49,600 nt of DNA, from NCBI GenBank assembly GCA_947258555.1, contig CAMYJF010000020.1:4538-54137 (forward strand), in the 5' to 3' direction. Positions 37,178-44,901 of this stretch are shown one piece after another (positions within the stretch are counted from its first letter, which is position 1; each line of letters opens with the position of its first letter). The notes under the pieces are model-generated. The model had not been told where the DNA came from and did not search any database. It saw only the letters and a program-made list of their open reading frames with translations. The position numbers and the translations under genes were made by a program. Source of the stretch: an uncultured Eudoraea sp. (GTDB lineage: Bacteria > Bacteroidota > Bacteroidia > Flavobacteriales > Flavobacteriaceae).

Positions 37178-38284
37178 TCATATACTTAGTTGATAGTCTC
37201 TTGCCGCCACCTCCCAGTTTCCGGAAATCTGATGGTCTTTTATTACCATTACGCTTGGGTATTTGCAAACAGTGGGACACACATGCATAGGGAGGGCATA
37301 GTACAACTGACCTATTTGTACAGACGAGGTATCCTCTGCTTCCAGGACAAGATGTTCTTCACTATGCCCCACCTGTTTGGCGTGTTCCATTCCCATTATT
37401 TCTGCCCTGGGAAAGCCCATTTCAGGGGCAATGGATTTGTGTCCGATATCCAGCGCAATTCGATTTGCTGTCGGTTTACTCACCACTCGTGTCAATAGAA
37501 CAGCAGCCGGTAAAATGTCCATATCCCGAAGGTCTGTCGCATTCCGAACATCCCATAATAAGGTTGTACCCGGACTTAAGACTACGCCTTCTCTTTGAGC
37601 GTGAACGGGAAAGGTTGGAGAACCTCCAACTATTATTTCCGGCACTGAATATCCGCTACCTTCAAGATTTTTTCGAAGAACATCTACCTCTGCAAAAGCA
37701 GCATCACAACGCTTTTTTCTCAAATTGAGATCGGCATCTCGTATATGTCCGTCATAAGCGTGTAATCCGCGGCATACCAAATGATCAGAATCCGCAATTT
37801 TAGCATAGAGTGCTTCGGCCTCATCCCCGGGAGCTATGCCTGTGCGATCCATTCCTGTATTCAAGTCTAGAAACACCCCCATCGTTATCCCGGTTTCTTC
37901 AGCTTTTTGATCCAATTTCTCAAGTATACCTAGATTATCGACCAGGCAACTAAAAGTAGAATCCGGATAAGTTTGAGCCAGTCTAAAGTATCGGTCCAAA
38001 TTTTCACCAACGGCTTGCATGGCTAATAAAATGTCTTCGGCCTGACACCTGGCAAGCATTTCGGCTTCAGCAATGGTCGCACATTTGAACTTATTGATCC
38101 CCACAGCTTGTTGCATTTCCACGATCTCCGCAATCTTATGAGTTTTAATATGCGGTCTGAGTCTGTCCGGATCTCCGGCAGTGCGGAGCATAGAATCGAT
38201 ATTATATTGAATACGTTCCGGGAAGACTGCCAAACTTGGCGTGATCAAGTGTTCACTATTTTGAATTGTATACCATTCCATCAT
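37178..38284 (-). CDS. D-threonine aldolase / D-serine dehydratase-like PLP enzyme
   Basis: The 368-residue fold-type III PLP enzyme has an alanine-racemase-type barrel with RPHIKTHK (43-50), where K47 is the likely PLP lysine. A C-terminal metal site MHVCPTVCKYP holds the paired His and Cys that bind Zn or Mn in D-serine dehydratase and D-threonine aldolase. It should cleave or dehydrate a D-beta-hydroxy-amino acid. The ATG overlaps the permease stop by four bases, so import and breakdown look coupled. Exact substrate is uncertain. Confidence 0.86.
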   Translation of the reverse strand: MMEWYTIQNSEHLITPSLAVFPERIQYNIDSMLRTAGDPDRLRPHIKTHKIAEIVEMQQAVGINKFKCATIAEAEMLARCQAEDILLAMQAVGENLDRYFRLAQTYPDSTFSCLVDNLGILEKLDQKAEETGITMGVFLDLNTGMDRTGIAPGDEAEALYAKIADSDHLVCRGLHAYDGHIRDADLNLRKKRCDAAFAEVDVLRKNLEGSGYSVPEIIVGGSPTFPVHAQREGVVLSPGTTLLWDVRNATDLRDMDILPAAVLLTRVVSKPTANRIALDIGHKSIAPEMGFPRAEIMGMEHAKQVGHSEEHLVLEAEDTSSVQIGQLYYALPMHVCPTVCKYPSVMVIKDHQISGNWEVAARDYQLSI

Positions 38285-39597
38285 AGAAATGCATTAAGAG
38301 TTAGGACGCCTAACAAGCCCATTATACCTACCATGGTCTCCATGACCGTCCAGGTACGCAGGGTGTCTTTTATAGATAAATTGAAGTATTCTTTAAATAA
38401 CCAGAATCCCCCATCGTTCACATGTGAAAGCATCAGGCTGCCAGATCCAATGGCCAGAACCATCAATTCCGGGGCAACACTGGAACCTTGAACAAGTGGT
38501 AAAACAATCCCGGCGGCAGTAAGTCCCGCAACGGTGGCAGATCCTACACATACTCGTATTAGCGTAGCTATACCCCAAGCGAGGATTATTGGGGACCAGG
38601 AGGAAGCTTTGAGAAGATCCCCTATATAATTGCTTACGCCACTATCAATGAGCACTTGTTTTAAACCTCCGGCTCCTGCTATGATCAGTAGGACCATGGT
38701 AATTCCAGCTACGGCACTGGAAACACTTTCCATAACCTCCTTCATTTTCTTTCCCCTGCCCAGGCCTAGCGTATAAATAGCGACCAATACAGACAGTATC
38801 ATAGCGATAATAGGATCGCCAATAAAGCCCAGAACTTTAGCTAAGGCAGAATCTACCGGCAAGAAGAAAGAGGCCAGGGTAGCAACTGCGATCAGGATCA
38901 CGGGAAGGAGGGCTGTAATGACACTGACACCCATGGGAGGCAGTTCCTCCTTAGGTAATATTTTAGCATTTACAAACTCCTTAAGCGGTGTTGCTTTGAT
39001 ATGTTTTATGGTCCTTGCAAAAAAGGGTCCGGCCACTAGAATGGCAGGGATAGCGATCACTATGCCGTATAATAATGTCTTTCCAAGGTCTGCCTCAAAA
39101 ATTTCAGTGATGGCTGTAGGCGCCGGATGTGGAGGAAGGAAACCATGGGTCACAGATAAGGAAGTCAGCATAGGTAATCCTACATAAAGTAAGGGAAGCC
39201 CAGTACTTGCAGCGATAGTGAAAACCAGTGGTACAAGGATTACAAAACCCACTGTATAGAACATGGGAATTCCCACGATAAAACCAGTGATCACTACAGC
39301 CCATTGGACATTCTTTTTACCAAAAGTATCTATTAGTTTAGTCGTGATGCTCTGGGCCGCACCGCTGTCGGCGACAAGCTTACCCAGCATGGCGCCTAAT
39401 CCCAATATAATTACCAGGTAACCCAAGGTGCTGCCAATGCCATTTTGAATAGCTGACAATACCTCTTTGAAGCCCATTCCTTCAGCCAATCCAACAAAGA
39501 GAGAAACCAGTAGAAAGGTAATAAACGCATTGAGCTTACCCCAGGCGATCAATAAGAATAACAGGACAATTCCGAAGATTACAATTGCAAGGGCCAT
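38281..39597 (-). CDS. GntP-family permease (gluconate/D-serine type)
   Basis: Counted from ATG at 39597 (a TTG at 39603 is less likely) the protein has 438 residues and about 12 membrane helices. GLGAMLGKLVADSGAAQSI, GFLPPHPAPTAITEIF and HVNDGGFWLFKEYF are GntP-family signatures. GntP members carry gluconate, idonate, or D-serine (DsdX). Coupling to a D-serine/D-threonine-type PLP enzyme through an ATGA overlap favours a hydroxy-D-amino acid as cargo rather than gluconate; no gluconate kinase is nearby. Confidence 0.88.
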   Translation of the reverse strand: MALAIVIFGIVLLFLLIAWGKLNAFITFLLVSLFVGLAEGMGFKEVLSAIQNGIGSTLGYLVIILGLGAMLGKLVADSGAAQSITTKLIDTFGKKNVQWAVVITGFIVGIPMFYTVGFVILVPLVFTIAASTGLPLLYVGLPMLTSLSVTHGFLPPHPAPTAITEIFEADLGKTLLYGIVIAIPAILVAGPFFARTIKHIKATPLKEFVNAKILPKEELPPMGVSVITALLPVILIAVATLASFFLPVDSALAKVLGFIGDPIIAMILSVLVAIYTLGLGRGKKMKEVMESVSSAVAGITMVLLIIAGAGGLKQVLIDSGVSNYIGDLLKASSWSPIILAWGIATLIRVCVGSATVAGLTAAGIVLPLVQGSSVAPELMVLAIGSGSLMLSHVNDGGFWLFKEYFNLSIKDTLRTWTVMETMVGIMGLLGVLTLNAFL

Positions 39598-39634
39598 ATA
39601 CAATTTATAGCTGGTTGGATCACTAAGATAGCAC

Positions 39635-39668
39635 TTTGAACCAAAGCGTCAAATGAAGCAGAACTTTG
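39635..39668 (+). promoter_or_regulatory. Possible promoter of the class V aminotransferase gene
   Basis: TTTG at 39635-39638 and GAACTTTG at 39661-39668 match the Bacteroidota -33/-7 pair with one mismatch in the -7 box and a 22-base spacer. The ATG follows 27 bases later, in the 97-base divergent gap with the permease gene. Confidence 0.35.
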
Positions 39669-39694
39669 TTATCTTGTAAGGAATTATCTCCTCC

Positions 39695-40954
39695 ATGGAT
39701 AAAAGGAAATTCTTAAAACGCCTGGGTCAAACCTTGGCCATTGGAGCTGTGTTTCCTCAGGCTCTTGAAGCCCGGGAACGACTGGTGTGGAAATTTCCTG
39801 ATCGGACAGATGAAGCCTATTGGGAAACGATCAGAACACATTATAAATTAAAGCCGGACTATATCAATTTGGAAAGCGGCTATTACAACATTATTCCACA
39901 ACCAACACTCGAAAGTTTTAAGGAACATGTAGACCATGTAAATTATGAGGGCTCGCACTATATGCGGACTGTCCAATGGGATAACAAAGATAGCGTGGCG
40001 GCCCGCTTGGCTTCATTAGTAGGATGTAGTGCTGATGAACTTATAATTACCCGTAATACAACAGAGTCCCTAGACCTTGTTATAAGTGGATTTCCTTGGG
40101 AAGAAGGAGAAGAGGCCATTTTTGCAGAACAGGATTACGGGGCTATGCGGGATCAATTTGACCTTGTGGCGCGAAGATATGGTGTCGTCAACAAGGTAGT
40201 CTCTGTTCCTAATCATCCCAAAAATGACGAAGAGATCATCTCCCTTTATGAATCCCAAATAACGGATAAGACCAGGCTGATCATGGTATGCCATATGATC
40301 AACATAACCGGACATATTTTACCCATTCGAAAAATTTGTGACATGGCTCACAGTCATGGAGTAGAAGTCATGGTAGATGGGGCACATTGCATAGCTCATT
40401 TCAAGGTGGATATCAGCGAACTGAATTGCGATTATTACGGTACGAGCTTGCATAAATGGTTGGCCACTCCTCTGGGGGCAGGGTTTCTATATGTTAATAA
40501 AGATAAAGTCGCTAAACTCTGGCCTTTACTCGCTGAGCACAATAGGAAACCGGAAGATATCAGCAGGTTAAACCATATTGGGACACATCCAGTACATACA
40601 GACCTGGCCATTAACAATGCCATTGATTACCTGGAAGCAATTGGCCTGGAACGAAAAGAGGAACGTATGCGATACCTCCAGCGATATTGGTCTGTGCCCT
40701 TACGTGAAGAAGAAAATGTTATAGTAAATACCCCTGCCGAAGCGCACAGGCATTGTGGTATCGGAAATGTCGGTGTAGAAGGCGTCAAGCCAGGGGAACT
40801 GGCGAAAATGCTGTTGGAAGAATTTAAAATATTTACTGTAGCGATCGATGGTGCTAATGTCCATGGATGTAGAATTACACCAAATGTTTTTACAACTACA
40901 AAAGAGTTAGATATATTTATCGAGGCTATCAAGACAATAGCTTCACGTGTTTAG
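39695..40954 (+). CDS. Exported class V aminotransferase-fold PLP enzyme (isopenicillin-N-epimerase-like)
   Basis: The 419-residue protein starts MDKRKFLKRLGQTLAIG, a Tat-like leader with KR in place of RR. The PLP enzyme follows: NLESGYYNIIP (58-68), TRNTTESLDLVI (119-130), the cofactor Asp D228 in MVDGAHC, and the Schiff-base Lys K254 in GTSLHKWLATPLGAG. Family members include cysteine desulfurases, kynureninases and isopenicillin N epimerase. A PLP enzyme in the periplasm would need folded export by Tat. It is divergent from the GntP operon and may epimerise or deaminate amino acids for that pathway (inference). Confidence 0.83.
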   Translation: MDKRKFLKRLGQTLAIGAVFPQALEARERLVWKFPDRTDEAYWETIRTHYKLKPDYINLESGYYNIIPQPTLESFKEHVDHVNYEGSHYMRTVQWDNKDSVAARLASLVGCSADELIITRNTTESLDLVISGFPWEEGEEAIFAEQDYGAMRDQFDLVARRYGVVNKVVSVPNHPKNDEEIISLYESQITDKTRLIMVCHMINITGHILPIRKICDMAHSHGVEVMVDGAHCIAHFKVDISELNCDYYGTSLHKWLATPLGAGFLYVNKDKVAKLWPLLAEHNRKPEDISRLNHIGTHPVHTDLAINNAIDYLEAIGLERKEERMRYLQRYWSVPLREEENVIVNTPAEAHRHCGIGNVGVEGVKPGELAKMLLEEFKIFTVAIDGANVHGCRITPNVFTTTKELDIFIEAIKTIASRV

Positions 40955-40989
40955 AAAAACAGTAACTGTATGAATCAAATCAACCTTAC

Positions 40990-41466
40990 ATGTCAGAAAC
41001 CAATATAAAGCGACTCAAGAACAGCGTTGCTTTTTTAAGAGTACTTATAGGGTGGCACTTCCTGTATGAAGGAGTTACCAAATTATTTAATCCTGACTGG
41101 ACATCTATGGGCTATCTGGCATCTGCCAAAGGTCCTTTTGGCTGGCTATTCAGCGCAATGGCCAATGATTCGATCATTGGTGTGATCGATGTCCTGAATT
41201 GGGCTGCCTTGATCATAGTGGGAATGACATTGATCCTCGGAATTTATGAACGTTTAGGAGCATTAATAGGAATTGTCCTTCTGGCAATGTACTATCTGGC
41301 GCATCCACCATTTCCGGGAATCGAACAGATCAATGTGGAAGGAAGTTATTGGTTCGTAAATAAGAACCTCATCGAATTGGCAGCTTGTATAGTCCTGTAC
41401 CGTTTGCCCACCGGGGCGCACTTCGGACTTGCTTATATCATGAACAAAAAATCAAAATCAGAATAA
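40990..41466 (+). CDS. DoxX-family membrane protein
   Basis: The 158-residue protein has four membrane helices. RVLIGWHFLYEGVTKLFNPD (near 16-35) is the conserved DoxX-family start, and AMYYLAHPPFPG lies in the third helix region. The family resembles thiosulfate:quinone oxidoreductase small subunits, but most members have unknown roles in redox or envelope stress. It lies 35 bases after the aminotransferase gene and two bases before a Tat-exported oxidoreductase, a pairing that recurs in Bacteroidota in my memory. Confidence 0.82.
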   Translation: MSETNIKRLKNSVAFLRVLIGWHFLYEGVTKLFNPDWTSMGYLASAKGPFGWLFSAMANDSIIGVIDVLNWAALIIVGMTLILGIYERLGALIGIVLLAMYYLAHPPFPGIEQINVEGSYWFVNKNLIELAACIVLYRLPTGAHFGLAYIMNKKSKSE

Positions 41467-41468
41467 CT

Positions 41469-43082
41469 ATGAAATGGACCAGGAGAGAAGTCTTGAAAGG
41501 ACTGGGCGGGATACCTATTTTAGGTTCCCTTTGGTGGGCCGGATCGGCCAGTGCGATCACTAAAAAGAAAGAACGCTCCGAGATCTTGGAGCAATTGAAT
41601 ATTGAACCTTCACTTCCAACTGAAGTACCCCCCGTTACTGGAGATGCTGTACGCGTTGGGATCATAGGTTTTGGTATTCGCGGCGAACAACTCTGTCGAT
41701 CATTAGGTTTCGCAACCAAGGAATGGCGTGCAGATATGGAAGAGGAAATGAAGGAGAATCCACAGAACAAAGCTTTGGAAGTTTTTGATTCGCAGGATAA
41801 GCTAAATGTGGTCATTACAGGTGTTTGTGATGTCTTTGATTACAGGGCGAACCGCGCGATCAACTCCTTTTCTACAGCAGAAAACAAGGTTAAAAGATAT
41901 AAGACACACCAGGAGATGATCCGCAGTGGTGTGATAGATGCCGTTGTCATTGCCACGCCAGATCACTGGCATGCTCCAATGGCCATTGATGCCCTGGAAA
42001 ACAATATCCATGTCTATGTTGAAAAACCTATGACTCACACCATAGAAGAGACGTACAGACTAAGAGAGGCAGCTAGAAATTCCAAAGCTGTGCTGATGGT
42101 AGGACACCAACATAGACAAACCCAGAGTTTTAAGACTGCTCAGGATATCATCGAAAAAGGAGTGCTGGGTCATGTGTCGCTTATTGAAACCAGTACGAAC
42201 AGAAATGATGACAATGGAGCCTGGAATTATGATATTCATCCGGATGCTAATGAGAATACGATCGACTGGGATATGTTCCTGGGGAGTGCGCCCAAAATAC
42301 CATTCAACAAGAACCATTTTTTCCGCTGGCGTAAATGGTGGGCCTATGGTTCAGGTTTATCCGGAGATCTGCTCTCTCATGATTATGACCGATTGAATTG
42401 TGTCTTAAATTTTGGTATACCGGATTCAATTTCTGCATCAGGAGGTATCTATACACATAGGGATGGCAGGAATGTCCCCGATGTACTCCAGGTAAATATG
42501 GAATTTCCAAACTTCTCTACCGGTAGCAGCCAGGTAAAGGGGAAAGAGAAAGGACTCACCTTTATATACAGTGCTACATTGGGGAATGGGTATCCCAGGC
42601 CTACAGTTTTAATGGGACACGATGGAACTATGGAACTAGGAAACAGCCTTGTTATTTGGCCTGAAGGCGGATCTACTAAATTCGCAGAATTCCTGGAAGA
42701 AGAGAAAATGAATCCGGGTGTTCCTATCTATTATTATGATCCGGGTGCCAACATTCCCGATGCGATCTCTTCGGCAACCTCTCAATATTTTGCAGATAAA
42801 GGGTTGTTATGGACGTACCTCAATGGGAAACGGGTAGATTCTACCTGGTTGCATATGCGCGAATGGTTGAGCGTTTTGCGTAATGGAGGAAAAGTAAGCT
42901 GTGGTATCAAAGAAGGATTTGAAGAAGCCATGACAGCCCACATGACCGGATTGTCCTGGAAATTAGGCAGACGGATCGATTGGGATCGCGCAAAGGAAGA
43001 ATTAATTCCTATTGAAGGAATAGATTTTGACCAGGCTTTGTTGGAAAGTCCGGACTTAAGCGCAGATCATATCAGGGTCTAA
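41469..43082 (+). CDS. Tat-exported Gfo/Idh/MocA-family oxidoreductase
   Basis: From ATG at 41469, two bases after the DoxX stop, the protein has 537 residues. The leader MKWTRREVLKGLGG carries twin Arg R5-R6, so it should cross the membrane folded. The Rossmann motif GFGIRG is at 67-72 and the catalytic E185-K-P187 in VYVEKPMTHTIEE, as in NAD(P)-dependent sugar dehydrogenases. HQHRQTQSFKTAQDII and HFFRWRKWWAYGSG resemble the periplasmic subgroup that acts on glycosides. It is longer than typical cytoplasmic members (about 350-430). An earlier in-frame ATG at 41385 lies inside doxX and is unlikely. Confidence 0.9.
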   Translation: MKWTRREVLKGLGGIPILGSLWWAGSASAITKKKERSEILEQLNIEPSLPTEVPPVTGDAVRVGIIGFGIRGEQLCRSLGFATKEWRADMEEEMKENPQNKALEVFDSQDKLNVVITGVCDVFDYRANRAINSFSTAENKVKRYKTHQEMIRSGVIDAVVIATPDHWHAPMAIDALENNIHVYVEKPMTHTIEETYRLREAARNSKAVLMVGHQHRQTQSFKTAQDIIEKGVLGHVSLIETSTNRNDDNGAWNYDIHPDANENTIDWDMFLGSAPKIPFNKNHFFRWRKWWAYGSGLSGDLLSHDYDRLNCVLNFGIPDSISASGGIYTHRDGRNVPDVLQVNMEFPNFSTGSSQVKGKEKGLTFIYSATLGNGYPRPTVLMGHDGTMELGNSLVIWPEGGSTKFAEFLEEEKMNPGVPIYYYDPGANIPDAISSATSQYFADKGLLWTYLNGKRVDSTWLHMREWLSVLRNGGKVSCGIKEGFEEAMTAHMTGLSWKLGRRIDWDRAKEELIPIEGIDFDQALLESPDLSADHIRV

Positions 43083-43115
43083 AACCTGACAAAAATCATA
43101 GGATAGGCCGGTAGT

Positions 43116-43150
43116 TGACACTACTTTCAGAGTATTAAAATGTAGTGTCA
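43116..43150 (+). promoter_or_regulatory. Perfect inverted repeat over the tonB start codon
   Basis: TGACACTAC (43116-43124) pairs without mismatch with GTAGTGTCA (43142-43150) around a 17-base loop. The last base of the right arm is the A of the tonB ATG. As RNA this hairpin would bury the initiation site; as DNA it could be an operator for a dimeric regulator. No Shine-Dalgarno sequence is visible in the loop. Confidence 0.5.
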
Positions 43151-43875
43151 TGCAAGTAAAGAAGAACCCTAAGGTCGATTTAAACAAAGACAGTGGCTTA
43201 TTTTTTGTCATAGGTCTTGCAGTCGTTTTATTCGTCACTTGGAGGGCTTTGGAATATAAGTCCTATCCGAAGGATGATACCATACTTGAGATCGCTATGA
43301 ATACGGACGATCTTAAAGATGAAGAAGTTCCCATAACCCAACAATTATTGACAGAACCTCCACCACCTCCCCCAGCAGCTCCGGAGGTCATTGAGATCGT
43401 TGAGGATGCCGAAGAAATAGAAGAGACGGTTATCGAAAGTACAGAGACGAGCCAGGAAACTGTTGTTGATGATGTCTTGGATGTAGGTGATGTTGAAGTG
43501 GGAGAAGATGAAGAGGAAATTTCTGTTCCCTTTGCTGTTATTGAGAACGTACCGATTTTCCCCGGATGTGAGGCATTTAAAAGCAATGATGAACGAAAAG
43601 CTTGCTTCCAGGAGAAGATCCAGTCCCATATCGCCAAGGAATTCAGATATCCTAAAAGTGCACTTGAATTGGGGATCAATGGACGCGTTTTTGTCGTCTT
43701 CGAAATTGATTCTAAAGGAAAAGTAACTGGAATACGTACAAGAGGACCGGATAAATTGCTAGAGATCGAAGCTGCAAGGATCATCGCTGCGCTTCCTCAA
43801 ATGACACCCGGGAAGCAAAGAGGTAAATCTGTGAAAGTACCTTATAGTATACCGATCAACTTTATGATCCAATAA
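43150..43875 (+). CDS. tonB: Energy transducer TonB
   Basis: The 241-residue protein has one membrane helix near the N-terminus (about 17-35), a short proline run (70-75), a long acidic linker (about 80-130) and a C-terminal TonB domain: EFRYPKSALELGINGRVFVVF and MTPGKQRGKSVKVPYSIPINF. VPIFPGCEAF before it is characteristic of Bacteroidota TonB. It spans the periplasm to power SusC-type or siderophore receptors. The start is fixed by the conserved MQVKKNPKVDL. No exbB or exbD adjoins. A perfect hairpin covers its start codon. Confidence 0.92.
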   Translation: MQVKKNPKVDLNKDSGLFFVIGLAVVLFVTWRALEYKSYPKDDTILEIAMNTDDLKDEEVPITQQLLTEPPPPPPAAPEVIEIVEDAEEIEETVIESTETSQETVVDDVLDVGDVEVGEDEEEISVPFAVIENVPIFPGCEAFKSNDERKACFQEKIQSHIAKEFRYPKSALELGINGRVFVVFEIDSKGKVTGIRTRGPDKLLEIEAARIIAALPQMTPGKQRGKSVKVPYSIPINFMIQ

Positions 43876-43888
43876 CTAAATAGCTAAC

Positions 43889-44785
43889 TTACTCTAATTT
43901 GTAATCTGCAAGTTTCTGCGGACCTTCGAGGAGTATACGAACAATTTGCAAAGTGCCATCATCCTTGGTGGCAATTTGCCATTTTATAAGGGATATCAAG
44001 CCGTTTTCTATTTCAATTCCGGTAATGGACCGGGGATGTACGCAGCTTCCGTCATTAAATAAGGGTATATCTCCGGGCTCAGGGAATCTGGGCCTGTGCG
44101 TATGCCCCATGACCGTGATCAATAGATTATTCTCCAGGATCCATCGCTTGATCCTTTTCTCAACACGGATCAATTCCTTATAGTTTTTTGCCGGACTCGT
44201 CGGATCAGCAATACCCCATACTTGTAATGGCTTCCACAGTACCCTGACGAGGAAGCGACCCCATCGCCAAAACGTATAATTCCAGTTGTCTGCCTGATGC
44301 CCGTGCAGGAGACATATCTCCTGGCTAGTCTCCCGATGTTTTAAAACAATTGCCTCTTGATATGTGATCCCGGCAAAGAGTTCTTTATCACTTTCATCGA
44401 TAGGTTCAAAATAACTGCTAAGGTGTTTTTCTACATAATCGGGATCCTTATACACCATATCGTGGTTTCCCCAGATCATATGTAATCGCCTTTGCAGATG
44501 GAATTTTCGTAGAAGCTTATACACATTTTTATGGGCCTCAAAAATGGGTTCGAAATGTACATTTTCCCAGAGTTCATCGCCATCGCCTAGTTCAATATAG
44601 CTGAAGCCATCTTTAAAATAATGGGTGAGGGCATGGAAATAGATGTTTCGATTGTTTGCAAAATCATCGGCAAAACTATTATCCCCCCTATGGCAATCAC
44701 TGAATAAAATAAACTTTGAAGTGTCGTCAAACAACAGGATCTTTGCCTCTTTGTAAGCCCGGTTAAGTCTGGTTCGCGACGACAT
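43889..44785 (-). CDS. Calcineurin-like metallophosphoesterase (cytoplasmic)
   Basis: The 298-residue protein has all metal-binding blocks of the family: D30-x-H32 (FSDCHRGD), G67-D68 (ELGDGDELW), G106-N-H-D109 (IWGNHDM), H161-G-H163 (LLHGHQADNW) and G227-H-T-H230 (VMGHTHRP). There is no signal peptide. LpxH-like UDP-diacylglucosamine hydrolases and general phosphatases share this fold; length is somewhat above LpxH (about 240-250), so I leave the substrate open. It is convergent with tonB and divergent from the GAF gene. Confidence 0.86.
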   Translation of the reverse strand: MSSRTRLNRAYKEAKILLFDDTSKFILFSDCHRGDNSFADDFANNRNIYFHALTHYFKDGFSYIELGDGDELWENVHFEPIFEAHKNVYKLLRKFHLQRRLHMIWGNHDMVYKDPDYVEKHLSSYFEPIDESDKELFAGITYQEAIVLKHRETSQEICLLHGHQADNWNYTFWRWGRFLVRVLWKPLQVWGIADPTSPAKNYKELIRVEKRIKRWILENNLLITVMGHTHRPRFPEPGDIPLFNDGSCVHPRSITGIEIENGLISLIKWQIATKDDGTLQIVRILLEGPQKLADYKLE

Positions 44786-44901
44786 ATTTGAAATTTGAGT
44801 AAATATCTAAAAATTGAGCGGATGGCCGATAGTATTTCTTTAACAATAATTAACCGCATATTTTGTAATTTTATTTATACGCCTTAGACTAATGTGTCAT
44901 T

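Noticed and set aside
43263-43784. A 173-codon minus-strand frame opposite tonB, rich in Ser and Thr.
   Set aside because: It mirrors the acidic and proline-rich linker of TonB on the other strand. The composition is an antisense artefact.
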